From Hirsutella rhossiliensis (lineage: Eukaryota > Ascomycota > Sordariomycetes > Hypocreales > Ophiocordycipitaceae), in contig NW_025408667.1 in the NCBI RefSeq assembly GCF_020360975.1, positions 10,478,001-10,542,000 of the forward strand: a stretch of 64,000 nucleotides of DNA, read 5' to 3'. The notes beneath the pieces were generated by a model, which worked only from the letters and a program-made list of their open reading frames with translations, was not told the DNA's origin and ran no database searches. Below are positions 12,900-26,002 of this stretch, in pieces (the first letter of the stretch is position 1; each line of letters starts with the position of its first letter). Position numbers and translations under genes: made by a program.

Positions 12900-15800
12900 C
12901 GGTAGCCTACTTCGAAGCTGTCTAAGTAATAGTTCCTCTAAAAAGGGATATAATATACCCCTATAAGCTCTTTCTATCTAAGGAATTATCTATAAAGGAC
13001 GAATCGCTTAAATAAAGGAAGATTTTAGCAGCTAATTTCTTCCTTTCCTACCCTCCTAGGCGTAGACTATATAATCTCGTTAAATAGAGATAAAGGATAG
13101 CTTTATTTACTACTTCTTAATGCCTAGGGCTAGGATTCTAGTTATGCCTAGCTAGCTAGGAGACTATAAAAGAGATATCCGGTCTAGTAGAAATAGCTAA
13201 AAAAGCAAGGAGCTTACCTTTTATTAATATTAGTATTTCTCTTACTCCCTAGCTTAAAAGGATAGATTAAGTAAAAGCTCTTCGTTAGATATAGGTATAG
13301 AAGGAAGCTTCTTATCGAGGGAATTAGGGAGGAATTTATAAGCGACCTTATCGATATAGGCGTCTTAGGTAAGCTAGATAGTCTATTAGGACCTATTTTA
13401 AAGGATTCGTATTCCTAAGAACTACTTTAGCTCCTTTAGCCTAGTTATCTTATACCTTTATTATAGGCCTTATATAGCCTCCCTTATAGTAGCTTCTTCC
13501 TCTTTTAGGTACGCTTAGATAATATCGTCGACGTAAAAGAAGACCGTAATTTTACCCTTCTATATTATATATAGTTCCTAAGGGACTTTCGTAAAGCCTA
13601 GGGCTTTAAGGGAACCTATTAAATGCTATTACTAAAGAAGGGGTAATCTTTATAGTCTATATAAAGCTTTCCTAAGCTATAGAACCTTTCTTAGCTTTTA
13701 GAAGCTTAGTAAAAGGCGTATATAGATAACTTCTTTTTCTTCTTTAAGTAGGTAGTTAATAAAGGCGTTAACTATATCTATCTATTTAAGTTCGAGGTCG
13801 AATTCTACTACTATAGCTATAAGGGTCTAAAAAGATATCCCTACTAAGGTAGTTGCCCTAGTAAGTAGATCCCCTTTTTCCTATTAATTCCTATAGATAA
13901 CTAGCCGGGCTTTATACTTTTAAAGGAAGCTATGTTTATTAGTCTTATAGATAGAGACCTACTTATAGCTAAGGACCTATTTTCCTCTTGCTTTTTCTTT
14001 AAGGACCTCTTTAAAAGACCCTATCTCTTCGTATAAGGCTAAGTAGTCTTTCTAGGCCTAGAAAAACTAGTTTCTAAAGGGGTGTTTTTCTAGCTGCTTT
14101 TAGTTTACTAGTAGGTCCGGGAGGTCTCTTTTATATACCTTCCTTGCTAATATTAGCTTAAAGAGCCGGCCTACTATAAACGCTCTATAGGAACCGTCTT
14201 CTATTAGCGTTAGGTAGAAGTTAGAAAAACGATCGAAATAAGGGAAAGGTTAGTCTTCTTTTATATCGGGCCCTATACCTTCCTTTGCTTCTTAAAGCAG
14301 GGATAAAAAAGCAGCTAGGTAATCCTTTAAGAGAGGTGCCTTTCCTACCCCTTTAAGGGTCGAGATAGGAAGACTAACTAAAAAAACTGCTTCTAGATCT
14401 TCTTCTTATATAGGAGGAGGCGTAGGTAGGTAGGCGTATTCTAGCTCTACCGCTTTCTTATAGTCTCCTTCTTTGTCTAGATTATCTAATCTAGCAGCTT
14501 CCTCTTTAAAGTCGGCGTTATCCTTAACTACTTCGACGTCGGTTTCTTCTTCCGTTTCTTTATCTAGGACCTCTTCTTAAGACTATTAGGAAGGGGGGAT
14601 TTAAATCTTTTAAATTAGCTAACGTTAAGAAAGTAAGAGGGGTTATTAATCCCTCTTTCCGTCGAAGAAGCTAGATTTATCGAAAATTATATCCCTAGTT
14701 AAAATAACCTTCTATAGAAGAGGAATCTAGATCCGGAAGATATTTATAGAATTATAACTAACGAGGTAATTAATAAAGGCTCTAGGATTAAGCTTTCTTT
14801 TCTTCTTCCTTTTTAGCTATATATCGGCAGTTATAGCGTATGCCTTATAGCTATAGGCACGAAGGTAGGCTAGCGAGGCCCTCTTCTTCGTAAAGAGCTT
14901 AAGGGGGGATTTTTAGTCTATTCCTTAGGTCCTTAGGGTCCGGTTCTAAAGGTAATAGGCGGTCTTAACGACTTCCCTCTAAAGGTCGTATAGAAGCCTT
15001 ATAGTAAGTCTTATCGTACGGGCCCTTTCTATTATAGTACCCCCTAATCTTTCTGCCCCTTTATTTTAGGCCTAGGTATTCGGTAATAATAGGAGGGGTA
15101 AAATACTCCTTTTTCGAAGCTAATTTAAGATATCCTTTATAAATAGCTCTCCGTTAAACTATATCTTCTTTACCTTATAGCTAAAGTAGGATTTTATTTA
15201 GTTAACGAAGTCTTAGAGGGTAGACTAGTTATACTTACTTAGGTAGGTCTATAAGAAATAAGGGAAAACTATCCCTAAAAAAGCGTCTATAAAAAACATT
15301 ACCTTAACGAAGCTTTCCTAATCCTTAGAGACGTTGGTTTAGTCGACCTAAATTTCCTTATACGGCTAGTCCGGCCGTAAAGGCGTTCGTCTAGAAATTC
15401 GTCTCTTAGTCTTCCCTTAGCCGTAGTATTCGTATTTAATAGTCTTTAGGCCCTTTATTCGTACGCCCTATTATTATCCTAGCTTATATAAAGCTAGGGA
15501 GCCTAGGTAACTAAGTCGTGCGTACTAAAGAAGACCGTCTTCTTAGGCTGCTAGAAGAGGGTCTTTTAAACCTACCCTCCTTTAAGTAAGGAAAGCTAAC
15601 TTCTTAAGAGATTCCTTCCTAAGGATAGGTCGGAATTCGAGAATAAATTAACCGAATTTTTCCTCGATAAGCCCGATAGTCTAATTCTTCTAGACTAGCC
15701 TTATAGGCTTAGACGTTATATCCTAGAAGATTCCTTCCTCTTAAAGAAAGCGGAAGGAAATTAAGCTTATTAAAAATCAAGGGTAAAAAGCTACCCTTTT

Positions 15801-16700
15801 TCGTCGAAGAATTTATAAAGATCTATTAGGTAATTTTATCGTAAAATTTACCTTTCTATACCCTTCTATCTATACGGTTAATTCCCCGGTAATAAGGTAT
15901 TCCCTCTATACCTTCTAAAAAGACCGGAATCGTAAGAGTATATTATAGATATTAAGGGAAGCACTAAAGTTAAGGATAGCTGATTTTCGTAGGGGATAAT
16001 TAGAGGGCTCTAACGGTTAGTTTTAGCCTTATTAATCTATAGGGAAGATAAAGACTAGATTTACTATACCGACGATTTTTCCTTAAATTTACGGCTCGAA
16101 TAAGGGCAGCAGCGTTAGTTCCTATTTCTTAGTAACCTAAATCTCGTCTATCTTCTTCTATAACGAGGGGTCCTCCTTAAGAGACTATTATACTGTTTCT
16201 CGTAGCCTCTTTAAAGGGTTAATTCCTTTAAGTCTATTTTCCTCGAAGACCTACTAGTAGTCTTCTAGCCGATAGGGCTTTTTATATACTTAGTAGGTAG
16301 GTCGATTCCTCCTCGTACGTTATCTCTTGGAGGAATCCTTATCCCTTTCTAAAAGGTCTACTTAAAAACCCCCCCTTTTTACCCCTTATTGCTAATTTTA
16401 ATAAAGAGGTTCGATTTCGACTAGTTCCCTAATTTTTCGACTAACGGACTAAAAGGTCTATTAGGGGACTAGTCGGGCCGGTCTAACTAACGGGACCGGG
16501 GCCGGGCCCGGAGTAAGAGGCGGAGCCGGGACCGGGGCAGCCGTTAAAGACAGGGTTAAGGCTCTCGAGGGAGGAGGAGCTAAAGGAGCAACAGCCGCAG
16601 CAGTAGCAGCGGGAGCCGCAGCAGCAGGGGCTATAGCAGCTATAGGGGCAGCAGGTCGAGCCGTCTAGGTCGAGTGCTAGCTACGAAGAAATAAGACTAC
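12900..16700 (-). pseudogene. Copia polyprotein remnant
   Basis: Minus-strand former frame with a reverse transcriptase (F-F-Y-V-D-D at 13,524-13,541) and, further upstream in the gene, integrase-like sequence around 14,900-15,650. A GCA/GCC-rich low-complexity stretch (16,560-16,665) probably encoded an alanine/serine-rich gag segment. The product would be the gag-protease-integrase-RT-RNase H polyprotein. It is interrupted by many stops of the CAG-to-TAG kind. The limits are approximate. Confidence 0.65.
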
Positions 16701-17521
16701 TTACTATTATACTCTAGCAGCCTCTTTATTTAGTTCCCGGCTAGCCTCTCGAAAGATAGTTAAGTAACCGTTACTAATAGGCTTTATTAGTAGAGATATA
16801 TCCTATAGCTACTAGCCGGAAAGAGCTTCTATAAGGAAGTATTAGTTAGCTTCCTCGAGGATTTCTTCCTACTTAGCTAGCTATGAAGAAGCTAGTAGGT
16901 TCCTAGTAGAAAAGGCTCCTAGGTAGGCCGTATAGGTTTTCCTAATACGGTTAGTTATATAGCCCCTTAAGGGAGCTATCGAGGTCTCGAGCTTTAAAAG
17001 CTACTGCCTAGGAGTCTCTTCCTCTTAAAGAGTAATTAGCTTTATAGAACTAATAGATTCTATTATCGCCGTACGAGCAGCTATTAGTAGCTTCGTTTTA
17101 TAGAGGTATTCCTTTCGGTAACTCTCGTAGTCGCCTAAGGCAGTAGAAAAAGCTCTCTATTATATAGAGGTTAGCTTAGAGAAGAGGGTAGCTCCCTCTA
17201 TAAAGTCCGTTGCCCTAGGACGAAGAGGGGGCTCGAGAGGGTCCTACTTATTAAAGAAGACTAAATTATAGATAGTTCTATCTATATAAGCCCGTAGCTT
17301 CTTTACCTACTTATCCTAATCTTAGGGCTCTATAAGAATCGTCCTATAGACCGTAAGGATAGTAGAGGAGTCGGTTTTCGTTATTATTATAGGGAAAGGT
17401 AGAAAAGTTAGGTAAAAACCGGCTTTTTTTAGTAAGAGGGGTAAAAGGAAGCTATAAGGGATATAAGAAAGGTGCCTTTTATAGTAGCCGGAAGGTATAG
17501 GAATTCTATTCCTCCCGGGCT

Positions 17522-18013
17522 TATAATTCTCGTAAAGAGAGATATAAGAAGTATATAAAAAATATATAAAGGTAAAATTAAAAGTAAGGGGTCGGATAGG
17601 TAGGGCAGAGAGATTTAATTCCTATAGGGGCAGCAATAAAGGTAGGGGAGTAATTATTATATTACTTTAATTATCCTTCTTTCCTCTATTTAACGCCCCT
17701 CTTTATACCCGTTTAGTATCTCGATTAATAAAGAAGATCCTACTTAAAGAAGCTACTAATATCCTTTCGACTACTAAGCTTTTTACTAGTTTTTCCCCTC
17801 CTTTCTAGCCGTTACTAGGATATCCGTTTTATCTCTCGCTACCTCTATAAGAAGCTATCGCTACTTTTACTTCCCCTTATACCCCTACCCTCCTTTCTAT
17901 ACTTCTTTTTAGCTCCTTCTTCCTTTTTCTATACTAGGTGTTTTTAGCTTCCTTAGTCCCTCGTGCTAAGGGATATCTCTAAGAACTACGAAATTAGGCT
18001 ATACTTCGCGATA
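17522..18013 (-). repeat. 5' LTR of Copia element (492 bp)
   Basis: Matches 11709-12200 throughout. Confidence 0.8.
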
Positions 18014-19673
18014 ATAGTAGCTATTAACCTTTATAGCTAGCTATATAATACCCTTAATTACTATACCTTTTATTGCTCTTAAGGCGCCCTATATTTACTT
18101 TAGGGCGATCCTTTTTACCGGTACCTATATCTCTTATATAAGCGCCTCGTTAACTATAGTATAGTATTAATAGCCCTTATTTATAAGGGCGATAATTAAT
18201 AAGGAGTTATTAATTATAACTTATATTAAAGTAAGCTCCTTTTTTATATAGGCGGATAACTCTTCCTTCTCTTTTACTAGTACTAGTAATTAAGGCTCTA
18301 TAACCCGTTTTTACTTTAAAGCTACTCTTTTTCTTTTAAGCTTAAGGGGGCGGAGTCCTCCTTATCGTTTAAGGTAAGGAGCGGTTTTATCTTTACTACT
18401 TAAACTACTATAGGCCGCTTAGCTAAAAAGAAAGGGCACTTTAATATAAAGTATATAAGCGCGCTATAATATAAGTAGCGGCTATTAGCTTTCTTTTTCT
18501 TAATTTCCTTACTTATTACTTACTTCGCTTACTACTTAAAGTATAAGATAGTATAAGGGATATTTAAAGATAGCTTCTTACTATATTTAGCTCGGTCTAT
18601 ATAAGTAGCTAATATTAATGTATCCTTATTTATATTAATAGCTAGCTATTTATTTTATAAAAGGGCGGTAATCCTATCGCTATTATATAGTATACGCTTA
18701 TAAAGCTTTTAAAAATATAGCGTTTACTTATAGCCCTATACTACCTTTATTAACTAGCTTATATACTCGCTATAGTTAATAAGTATAATTATAGGGATAA
18801 GTAGCTCCTATAAAGCTAGCGTAATTAAATTTTATAGCTATATAAGCTTCGCGCTATCTTTATATACTATAGTCCCTACTATTTATAAGAGCGTCTCTTT
18901 AAAATTAAGGAGGAATTCGCTAAAGGTTTATCTATCTCTTTACTTAAGGGTCTATAGCTTATCTTACGCTTTCTCCCGCTCCTATATATTACTAATCGTA
19001 TATATAAGGTATTAAAAGAAGTCTTTTAAGTTATATTTACCCTTAGGGCCGCCCTTATCTTAGAATCTAGAGATCCGCTATATTTAAGGCTCCGGTAGCG
19101 TATAAAGGAGTAAATACTATACTATATCGCGATAGCTATTTAGGCCCTATTTCTCGTTAGTTATAAACTTTATATATAGCTAGCTAAGGAAAAGGTAAAA
19201 GGACTTTAGCTTATTATCCTAAGTTAGCTAAGGGAGCGGCTTTTATATTAGTAGTATCGCCGCTATAACTAGTATTATAAAGGTTATAAGGGTTAAAGCT
19301 AGTCTTATAGACGGCTCCCTTAGTATAGTAAGAACCTTATCCTTCTCGCTAGCTATTATACTTTTAATTACTTTTAAGATAGCTATAATACTTCCTATCT
19401 ACCTAGGGAGGGGCGGAGTACTCCTTTAAGGAAGTAGTACCTTCTTTAAAAAGATATCTATTAAATCTATTAGTTAATAGCTTATATTATTATAGAGTAA
19501 GTAAAGGCGTATATATAGGTACCGTTTATAGGATAATATTAATAAGCTATATAGAGCTCTTTTATACGCGGCTAGCCTATATATATATATCTAGGATCCG
19601 GCCCTTTATATATAACTATATAGCTTAGGCTATAGCTTAAGCTTATAACTTATAATAGTTAAAGACTCTTATA
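18014..19673 (-). mobile_element. Gypsy element G2, 5' LTR, gag and protease (minus strand)
   Basis: The reverse complement starts with a 186-bp LTR of the G1 family (19488-19673), followed by the same leader sequence as G1 (about 2,671-2,705), then gag and the beginning of protease. It breaks at 18,014 exactly where the Copia element was inserted and continues at 11,708. Confidence 0.82.
19488..19673 (-). repeat. 5' LTR of G2 (186 bp)
   Basis: Reverse complement of the G1-family LTR, same length as the other four copies. Confidence 0.85.
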
Positions 19674-20750
19674 ATATCTTTAAGCTATCTTTTTAATAAG
19701 ATATAAGAGGGGTTACTAGCTATAGTATTTATTATAAGTATAGGAGGTATAGATCTTAGTAACTTTATATTAAATATAGTATTAAGTAAAAGAGGTAATA
19801 TTAAAATCTCTATCCTTAAGGCTATTATTTCTAGAGGGTAAAGATATATATATCTATATAATCCTTATAAAGGCGTCTTTAATTCTTAATCTTTTAAAGT
19901 ATATAAGGGTAATAAGTCTTATAAGAGGGTAATTACTTTTTCTAGCATCTAACTATTATCTATATTATTATTAGATAAACTTAATACCCTAAAGGTTTTA
20001 GGTTCCTTACTATCTATAACGTTAGTTATAGCTATATCTCTAAGGATATTATAGCTATATATTTAAACTAGCTAGGCTTACTCTTTTCTTTTTATATTAT
20101 AGCTTATAGACTTATTAAACTATATATTTATAAGGGAATATATATTATAGTACGATTAGTTAAGTAGTAGAGATAGCTAGAAGTACTACGCTATATATAT
20201 TATATTCTCCTTATTATAAGACTAAAGCTTATAAGAAAAGGGATTTCTCTTTATTAATCGGATTAGTAAGTAGTCTATAATATATAAGTAGGGTAGGTAT
20301 AATTCCTTACTAATACCCTACTAATATATTAGTACTATATACCTAAGTACTTTATTAGCCTATACCTCTTAGTAGCGCTCTTATAATTATCTCCCCTTTT
20401 ATATAGACGTCTTAGCTATATCTTTAATATATATTACTTTTACTATACTATATATATTTAGTTAAGAAAAGAGGTAGTTTTAATAGTATATCGCGCGTAT
20501 ATACCTATATAAGTATATATTAGTCTATGCTTTATAATATTAATAGTTATTATACTAGCGGTTACCGCTAAGTAATTATTATAGTATCGCTTATATATCG
20601 GCCGCGGAACTATAATATAAAGAGCGTATATATATATCTCTTACTTCTTCTATTTTCCTTTCTTCTTTAACTCTCCCGCTTATAATTACTATAGAGTTTT
20701 ATACTTTTTTTTATTAATCCCTTATACCTTTTTATATTACTTTTTATTAG
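19674..20750. other. Unassigned RIP-mutated AT-rich stretch
   Basis: No LTR pair, RT motif or continuing frame was found. It separates the right end of G2 from the LINE and may include the LINE 5' untranslated region. Confidence 0.5.
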
Positions 20751-22517
20751 CGATTTATTAATAATAATACCTTTTACGCTAAAGAAGATAAAGAACTATA
20801 ACGCCGATTTACTATACTATATATAGGAGTAGGTAATAGCGGGTTCGCCCTTAAAGTATAAGCGATTAGCTTAGAAGTCTTATAGTAACGCTAGTTCCCC
20901 CTTAGTAAAGAAAGCTAAGAAAGGTATAAGGGAATCTTAGTTATAAGAGACTCTTAGTTTAGGACCTAACGTTAGTAAGGGTCGTGCCCTTATTACCCTA
21001 CTAAATACCTTAACTCTAACTACTAATAAGCCTACCTTTATAGGCTAGGAAACTTATAAGTTTATAACCTTTATTAGTAATACTAATACTAATAAGAAGA
21101 CTATACTTAAGCGCTCTTAAGTAAGTGCCGATAACCTAGCTACTCTATCTTAATAGGGCGGCTCTAGCTAATAAGAGATTATCGCTTAGGCCGCTCCTTA
21201 AAATAAGTAAGCTAATATTAATAACGAGGCCTAGCTAAATAAGGGCTAAAACGATCTTAATACCTAGCTAAATAAGGGGTAAGATAATAATAGTAATAGT
21301 AATAATAAAGATAGCCGCGATTTAACTCCTCTTACTAACGAACCTAAGAATAGCGGTGCTAGTAATAAGGGTACCTAAGTAGTAGTATAAGGCGGTCGCG
21401 CTCTTATAAAGAAGCGTACCTAATCTAAAGCTAAAGCCTACTTAGTTAAGGCCTAAGGGGTTATCCCTTATAAGCTCTAGTATATATATTATTTTAGGAC
21501 GGTTATTAAGGAGTATAGTATAACTAAGCCTAAGCTTATTAAGGTGCTCTTAATTAGCTATATTTTCTTAGGGGTTTCCTTAACGCGCTATAAGTAGTAC
21601 TATAGATATACCGCGACTTATAATTAAGTAAGTTTCCTTTTAACTTTAAGTATTATAATTAATAAGCTAATCTTTTATAAGGCCGCTACTTTTATATCTA
21701 GTAACTAAGCTAATATAGTCGCTATTATAGAGTACCTATATAAGCTTAATAAGCTAAAGACTAGTAATAAGGATATTAAAGATAATAGCTTTAATATAAG
21801 CATACTTATTTTTAAGGGGGGTAATTAGCGCCGTCTTACTATTATAGTATAGTATTTAGCTAAGGCTTTTAACGCCGCTAAAACGGCCTATTATAAGTCC
21901 TTTAAGATTATAAGTATATAAAAGTCTATAGTTATAAGTTTTATCCGACCCTTTTATTAGCGACCGCCTAACGATATATTAAGTAAAGCGTACCGACTAC
22001 TATATACTAATTAATAAGCGCCGCGAGCTTATTATTTACCTTAATCTCGCGCCCTTATTCGATATCGCTTTTATAAGCTTAAAGTACTAAGCCTAAGAGT
22101 CCCGGTTAAAGCTCTACCTTATCGACGGTAATATAAGCTATACTTCTTAGTAATACGCCTTACTATTTATTAAGGCTAAGGTAAGTACTATATTAATAAA
22201 GATAGGTCTTAATATAAAAAGGGTAAAGGGCGCTAAGCCGTTTACCCTTATTAACCTATATAATAAAAAAGAGGTTAAAAGGGCCCTAGCTAGCTAAGAC
22301 TAGTAAGGGCCCCTTATAATAAAAAGGCTACTACTAATAGCCTAGCTCCTATAATAGCCCTTCCTATAAATAAAGGACTTTAACCTATACTACCTTTATT
22401 AGAACCCTTTTATAGAACCTTTTAAGGCCTATAAGGTAGAAGCCTTTATTAGCTAGCTCGACCGCTATAAAGCTTTCTTACTAATAGACCTTAAGGTAGC
22501 TATAGAAAGCACTTATT

Positions 22518-23498
22518 CTAAAGGACCTAGCTAAGAGGCCTCGGCCCTTAAAGCTTAGCCCTCTTAACCCCCTTATAAATATATATATCTTTATAAATAG
22601 CTAAGCCGCTATAAAGAAGGTTATAGGTTTCTCGGACCTAGCTATATATATTAAAAGGCTCTTATTTAGCTTAGAAGCCTTTTATAACGTATAGCTATAC
22701 TAGTGCCCTAGCTACCTAGGGATCTTAAGTAACTAGCTAGCCGACTAGCTAGCTAAAAGAGGCTTAGGGGCCCCTACCTAAGGGACCCCCTTAGTCTTTA
22801 TTAGCTACTTATAAAGAAAGGTCTAGTAAGCTACTAAGGACTATTAAAAGGGACTTTAGGCTATTAAGGCGGCTAAAGGCCTTAGGGCTAAGGGTCTAGG
22901 TAAGCACTATATATTTATTTAAAAGACCCCCCGCCTAGCTCTTAGCCTAGAAAAGGACCTTATAGGGAGGCCTAGGCTAACCCTCTTAGCCTTTTACTAG
23001 CTCCTCTTTAAGGCCGGCTTCTTATTTTCCTTCCTAAAAAGGACTAATAAGGTAGACTAAGATAACTACCGCTATAGCTAAGGAAGGTATACGGCTAGGC
23101 ACCTTATCCTAAGGTGCCCGAACTTTAGGAGGGAAAGAGAGGTCCTTTACCGGACCTCTAAGAGTTAAAAGGGGGCCCTTAGCCTACCTATTCTCTATAG
23201 CTCTAAGGAAGGAAGGGAAGCCCTTCTAACCTTCTTAGCTAAAATAGAGATAGGGATAGCTACGTAGCTCGAAAAGGAGTAACCTAAGGGCCCTAGGGCC
23301 CTTAAGGGGGAAAATTACTACGCGGGAGGAACTAAACTAACCTTTCCTTTATTATTGCCTTTATAGCTACCCTTTCCTTAATTAGTTATAAGCCCCTAGG
23401 CTCTATACCTAGCTAGGACTACTAATAGGGGCCTAGGCCCTTACTAGCCTTACTATAGCCCTAGAGGCTATATATAAGTAATAATATAAAAAAAAAAA
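22518..23498 (+). mobile_element. 5'-truncated LINE copy inside the LINE endonuclease
   Basis: This 0.98-kb segment repeats the last kilobase of the surrounding LINE (26,590-27,573) and ends in a run of 12 A (23,488-23,499). It is flanked by a 10-bp target duplication, agcacttatt (22508-22517) and agtacttatt (23499-23508), differing by one C-to-T. A 5' truncation, an A-tail and a target duplication are hallmarks of target-primed reverse transcription. Confidence 0.78.
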
Positions 23499-23508
23499 AG
23501 TACTTATT

Positions 23509-25536
23509 AAAAGAGAAGCTTAAAAGTAGCTTTAGTTATAAACCTTACTTTTTATAGCCCCTTTAAATAGCTAACCTAAGCTAACTTTTACTTCTTAAAA
23601 GCTATAAGCTTATATTATAAGCTTATAGCCTTTAAAGCTAGCTTAAGGGGCCTAAATAGGCTATTACTAGCTAGGCCTACTACTTATAATTATAGGAAAG
23701 TAAACTAAAAGGTATTTTTAAAATACTTAGCTAAGAAGGAATAAGACCTCCTTATAGCTATAAATAAGGCTATAAAAAAGATAACTTAAAAGGGATAGCT
23801 TCCCTTTTAATAAGAACCCTTATAAAGGCCTTAAATATAGCGATACTAAAAAAGAGGCCTTATAAGGGATCTAAGCCTTAGTAGACTAATAAGCTAACCT
23901 ACTTTTAAAAAGCCTTAAGCCTAGCCTAATAGGCTTATAAGCTAGCTTAGGATAAAAAGAGCTAGAAGAGCTTTATAAAGGCCCGAAATAGCTTTAAGTA
24001 TACTATTAAGGCTATTAAAAAGTAATACTAAGAGAGTTTCTTAATAGAAGTAATAAGAAAGGATATCTTTATAGCCTTTTCCTATACTAAGGCTAGAGCT
24101 AACCTTACTCTTCTTAGTATCTTATATATAAAAGAAGGGATAAAGGTAAAAGCTAATACCTTTATAGAAAAATATAAGGCCTTTCTAATAACCCTTTTCC
24201 TAACCTTAGACCCTAGCCCTAGCCCCCCTCTTAGCCCCCCTTAAAGCCTAGAAAAAGAAGTACTTCTAGGCTATATAAGTAGTAAAAGTAAAGATAAGTA
24301 AGACTAGCTAGAGCTAAAGGATACTAAGATTAAGAGGGCTATTTTTAGCTCTTTTAATAAAAAAGCCCTTAGCCTAGACTCCCTTAGCTTCCTCCCTATT
24401 TAATATATATATAAAGCTATCTTTATAGTCTTTAATAAGGCTTATAAAGCTTTATTTAACTAAGGATACTACTTTAAGGTATAAAAGGAAGCTATAAGAA
24501 TTATACTTCCTAAGTAAAATAAGCTAGACTATACTATTCTTAAGGCTTATAGGGTTATAAGTTTACTTAACTACTTAGGAAAGGTCCTCGAAAAGCTATA
24601 TACTACCTAGCTAAGCTATTTAGCTAATATAGCTAGGCTTCTAAACCCTATATAGCTAAAGGGACGAAAATAGTAGTTAGCTATAGATATAGCCTTCCTC
24701 CTTCTATACTATATCTAAAAGAAGCGGGAGTTTAATAAGAGGGCTATTACTAGTACTCTCTTATTAAATATAAAGAGCGCCTTTAATTTTATATTAAAGG
24801 AATAGCTTATAAGGGTCCTAAGGGACTTAAACCTCCTTAAGGCCCTTATAAGCTAGGTAGACTACTTTTTTATTAAAAGGAAGATCTAGCTAGCCTTTAA
24901 GGGGTAAGTCTAGCCCCTTATAGACCTAATAATAAGGGTGCTTTAAGGGTCCCTTATTAGCCCTATTTTATTCCTCTTATATATAAGGGGGATACTAGCG
25001 GCTAAGAGATACTAGCTATCTTATATAAATAAATTTAGTATCTCTATAATATTAACCTTAGCTAAGAAGAACGTTTAGTAACTAAAAGTAATAGCTACTA
25101 ACCTATTTAAATAAGCTAAAGACTAAGGGGTCTACTTTAACCTCTTAAAGATAGAACTTATTTACTTTAATAGGTAATAGCTGCCTATTTTAAAGGGTAT
25201 AATAGTAGGAGGCTTATTTTTCGAGGTAAAGCCCTTAGTATAGTAGCTAGGGGTCTTCTTTAATTCTAGGCTCCTATTTAAATAATATATTAAGAAGAAG
25301 GTAGCCTTTATATAAGCTGCCTTTAAAGGACTATCCCGCTTAACCTCTATATAAAAAGGCTTATTATTTAGAGCTGTTAGATAGCTCTACTAGGCCTATA
25401 TAACCTCTATAGTAAACTATAGGGCCTAGCTTTAGTATAAGGGGCCTAAGACCCTTAAGAGCTTAATAAAGCCTTTTTAAAGGCTTTAAAACTAAGCTCT
25501 TTTAAAGGTCTTAAGGGCCTTTAAAGGATCCCTTAT
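23509..25536 (+). pseudogene. LINE ORF2 reverse transcriptase remnant
   Basis: The former frame runs from a basic linker (about 23,950-24,050) into a non-LTR reverse transcriptase. The conserved Q-G-S-P...S-P-I-L-F-L box is at 24,944-24,985 (the Gln codon is now TAA), and a Y-x-D-D-like S-Y-I-N-K-F follows at about 25,020, its Asp codons altered by RIP. The continuation after the R insertion is at 26,003. The enzyme would nick DNA and reverse-transcribe element RNA; this copy is dead. Confidence 0.7.
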
Positions 25537-26002
25537 TATTACGACTATAGCTACTAAGCCGCTAATAGTTAACCGCGTTAAGTACGTAATATAGTTTAAT
25601 AAATAAATAGTTAGTATAACTATTCAATAGATATAGGATTAAAGGGATCGTAGAGATCTAAGTAATCTAAGATTAATAAGATTACTATACTCTATATAAT
25701 CTAATATTAAGGATTATAGCTAGGCCTATAATCTAAGGATAGTCTCTATAAGTATATATAGCTACTTACTTTTACTCCTTTAAATAGATAGCTCGATAGC
25801 TTTTAATATAATTATTACGATTTTTATTATAATCTTATCTTTAATTCTAATTACTTAATTACCTAGTTATAGTCTATAGTCTATAACCTCTAACTTATTA
25901 CTAATATAATATACTTATTATTACTTAGACTACGCCCTATTATATCTACTAATATAAACCCCTTAATAGGTTTATCTCTTAAGAATAATACTAGTCGTTA
26001 TA
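25537..26002 (-). mobile_element. Solo LTR of family R, copy 2 (466 bp)
   Basis: The segment interrupts the LINE and is flanked by cttat (25532-25536) and cctat (26003-26007), one transition apart. It matches 1-106 and is related to 54,828-55,296. No internal coding sequence is attached, so it is best read as a solo LTR left by recombination. Confidence 0.65.

Larger units (their letters stand above)
11709..18013 (-). mobile_element. Copia-type retrotransposon inserted in G2
   Basis: Two direct repeats of 492 bp (11709-12200 and 17522-18013) enclose 5.3 kb. On the minus strand a polypurine tract (complement of 12,203-12,208) sits just before the left LTR, so the element runs right to left. 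The reverse-transcriptase box reads Y-V-D-D at the complement of 13524-13535, the form typical of Copia, and it lies toward the 3' end, with the presumed integrase upstream (about 14,900-15,650), which is Copia order. A clear 5-bp target duplication was not found, but G2 reads continuously across the insertion. Confidence 0.8.
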
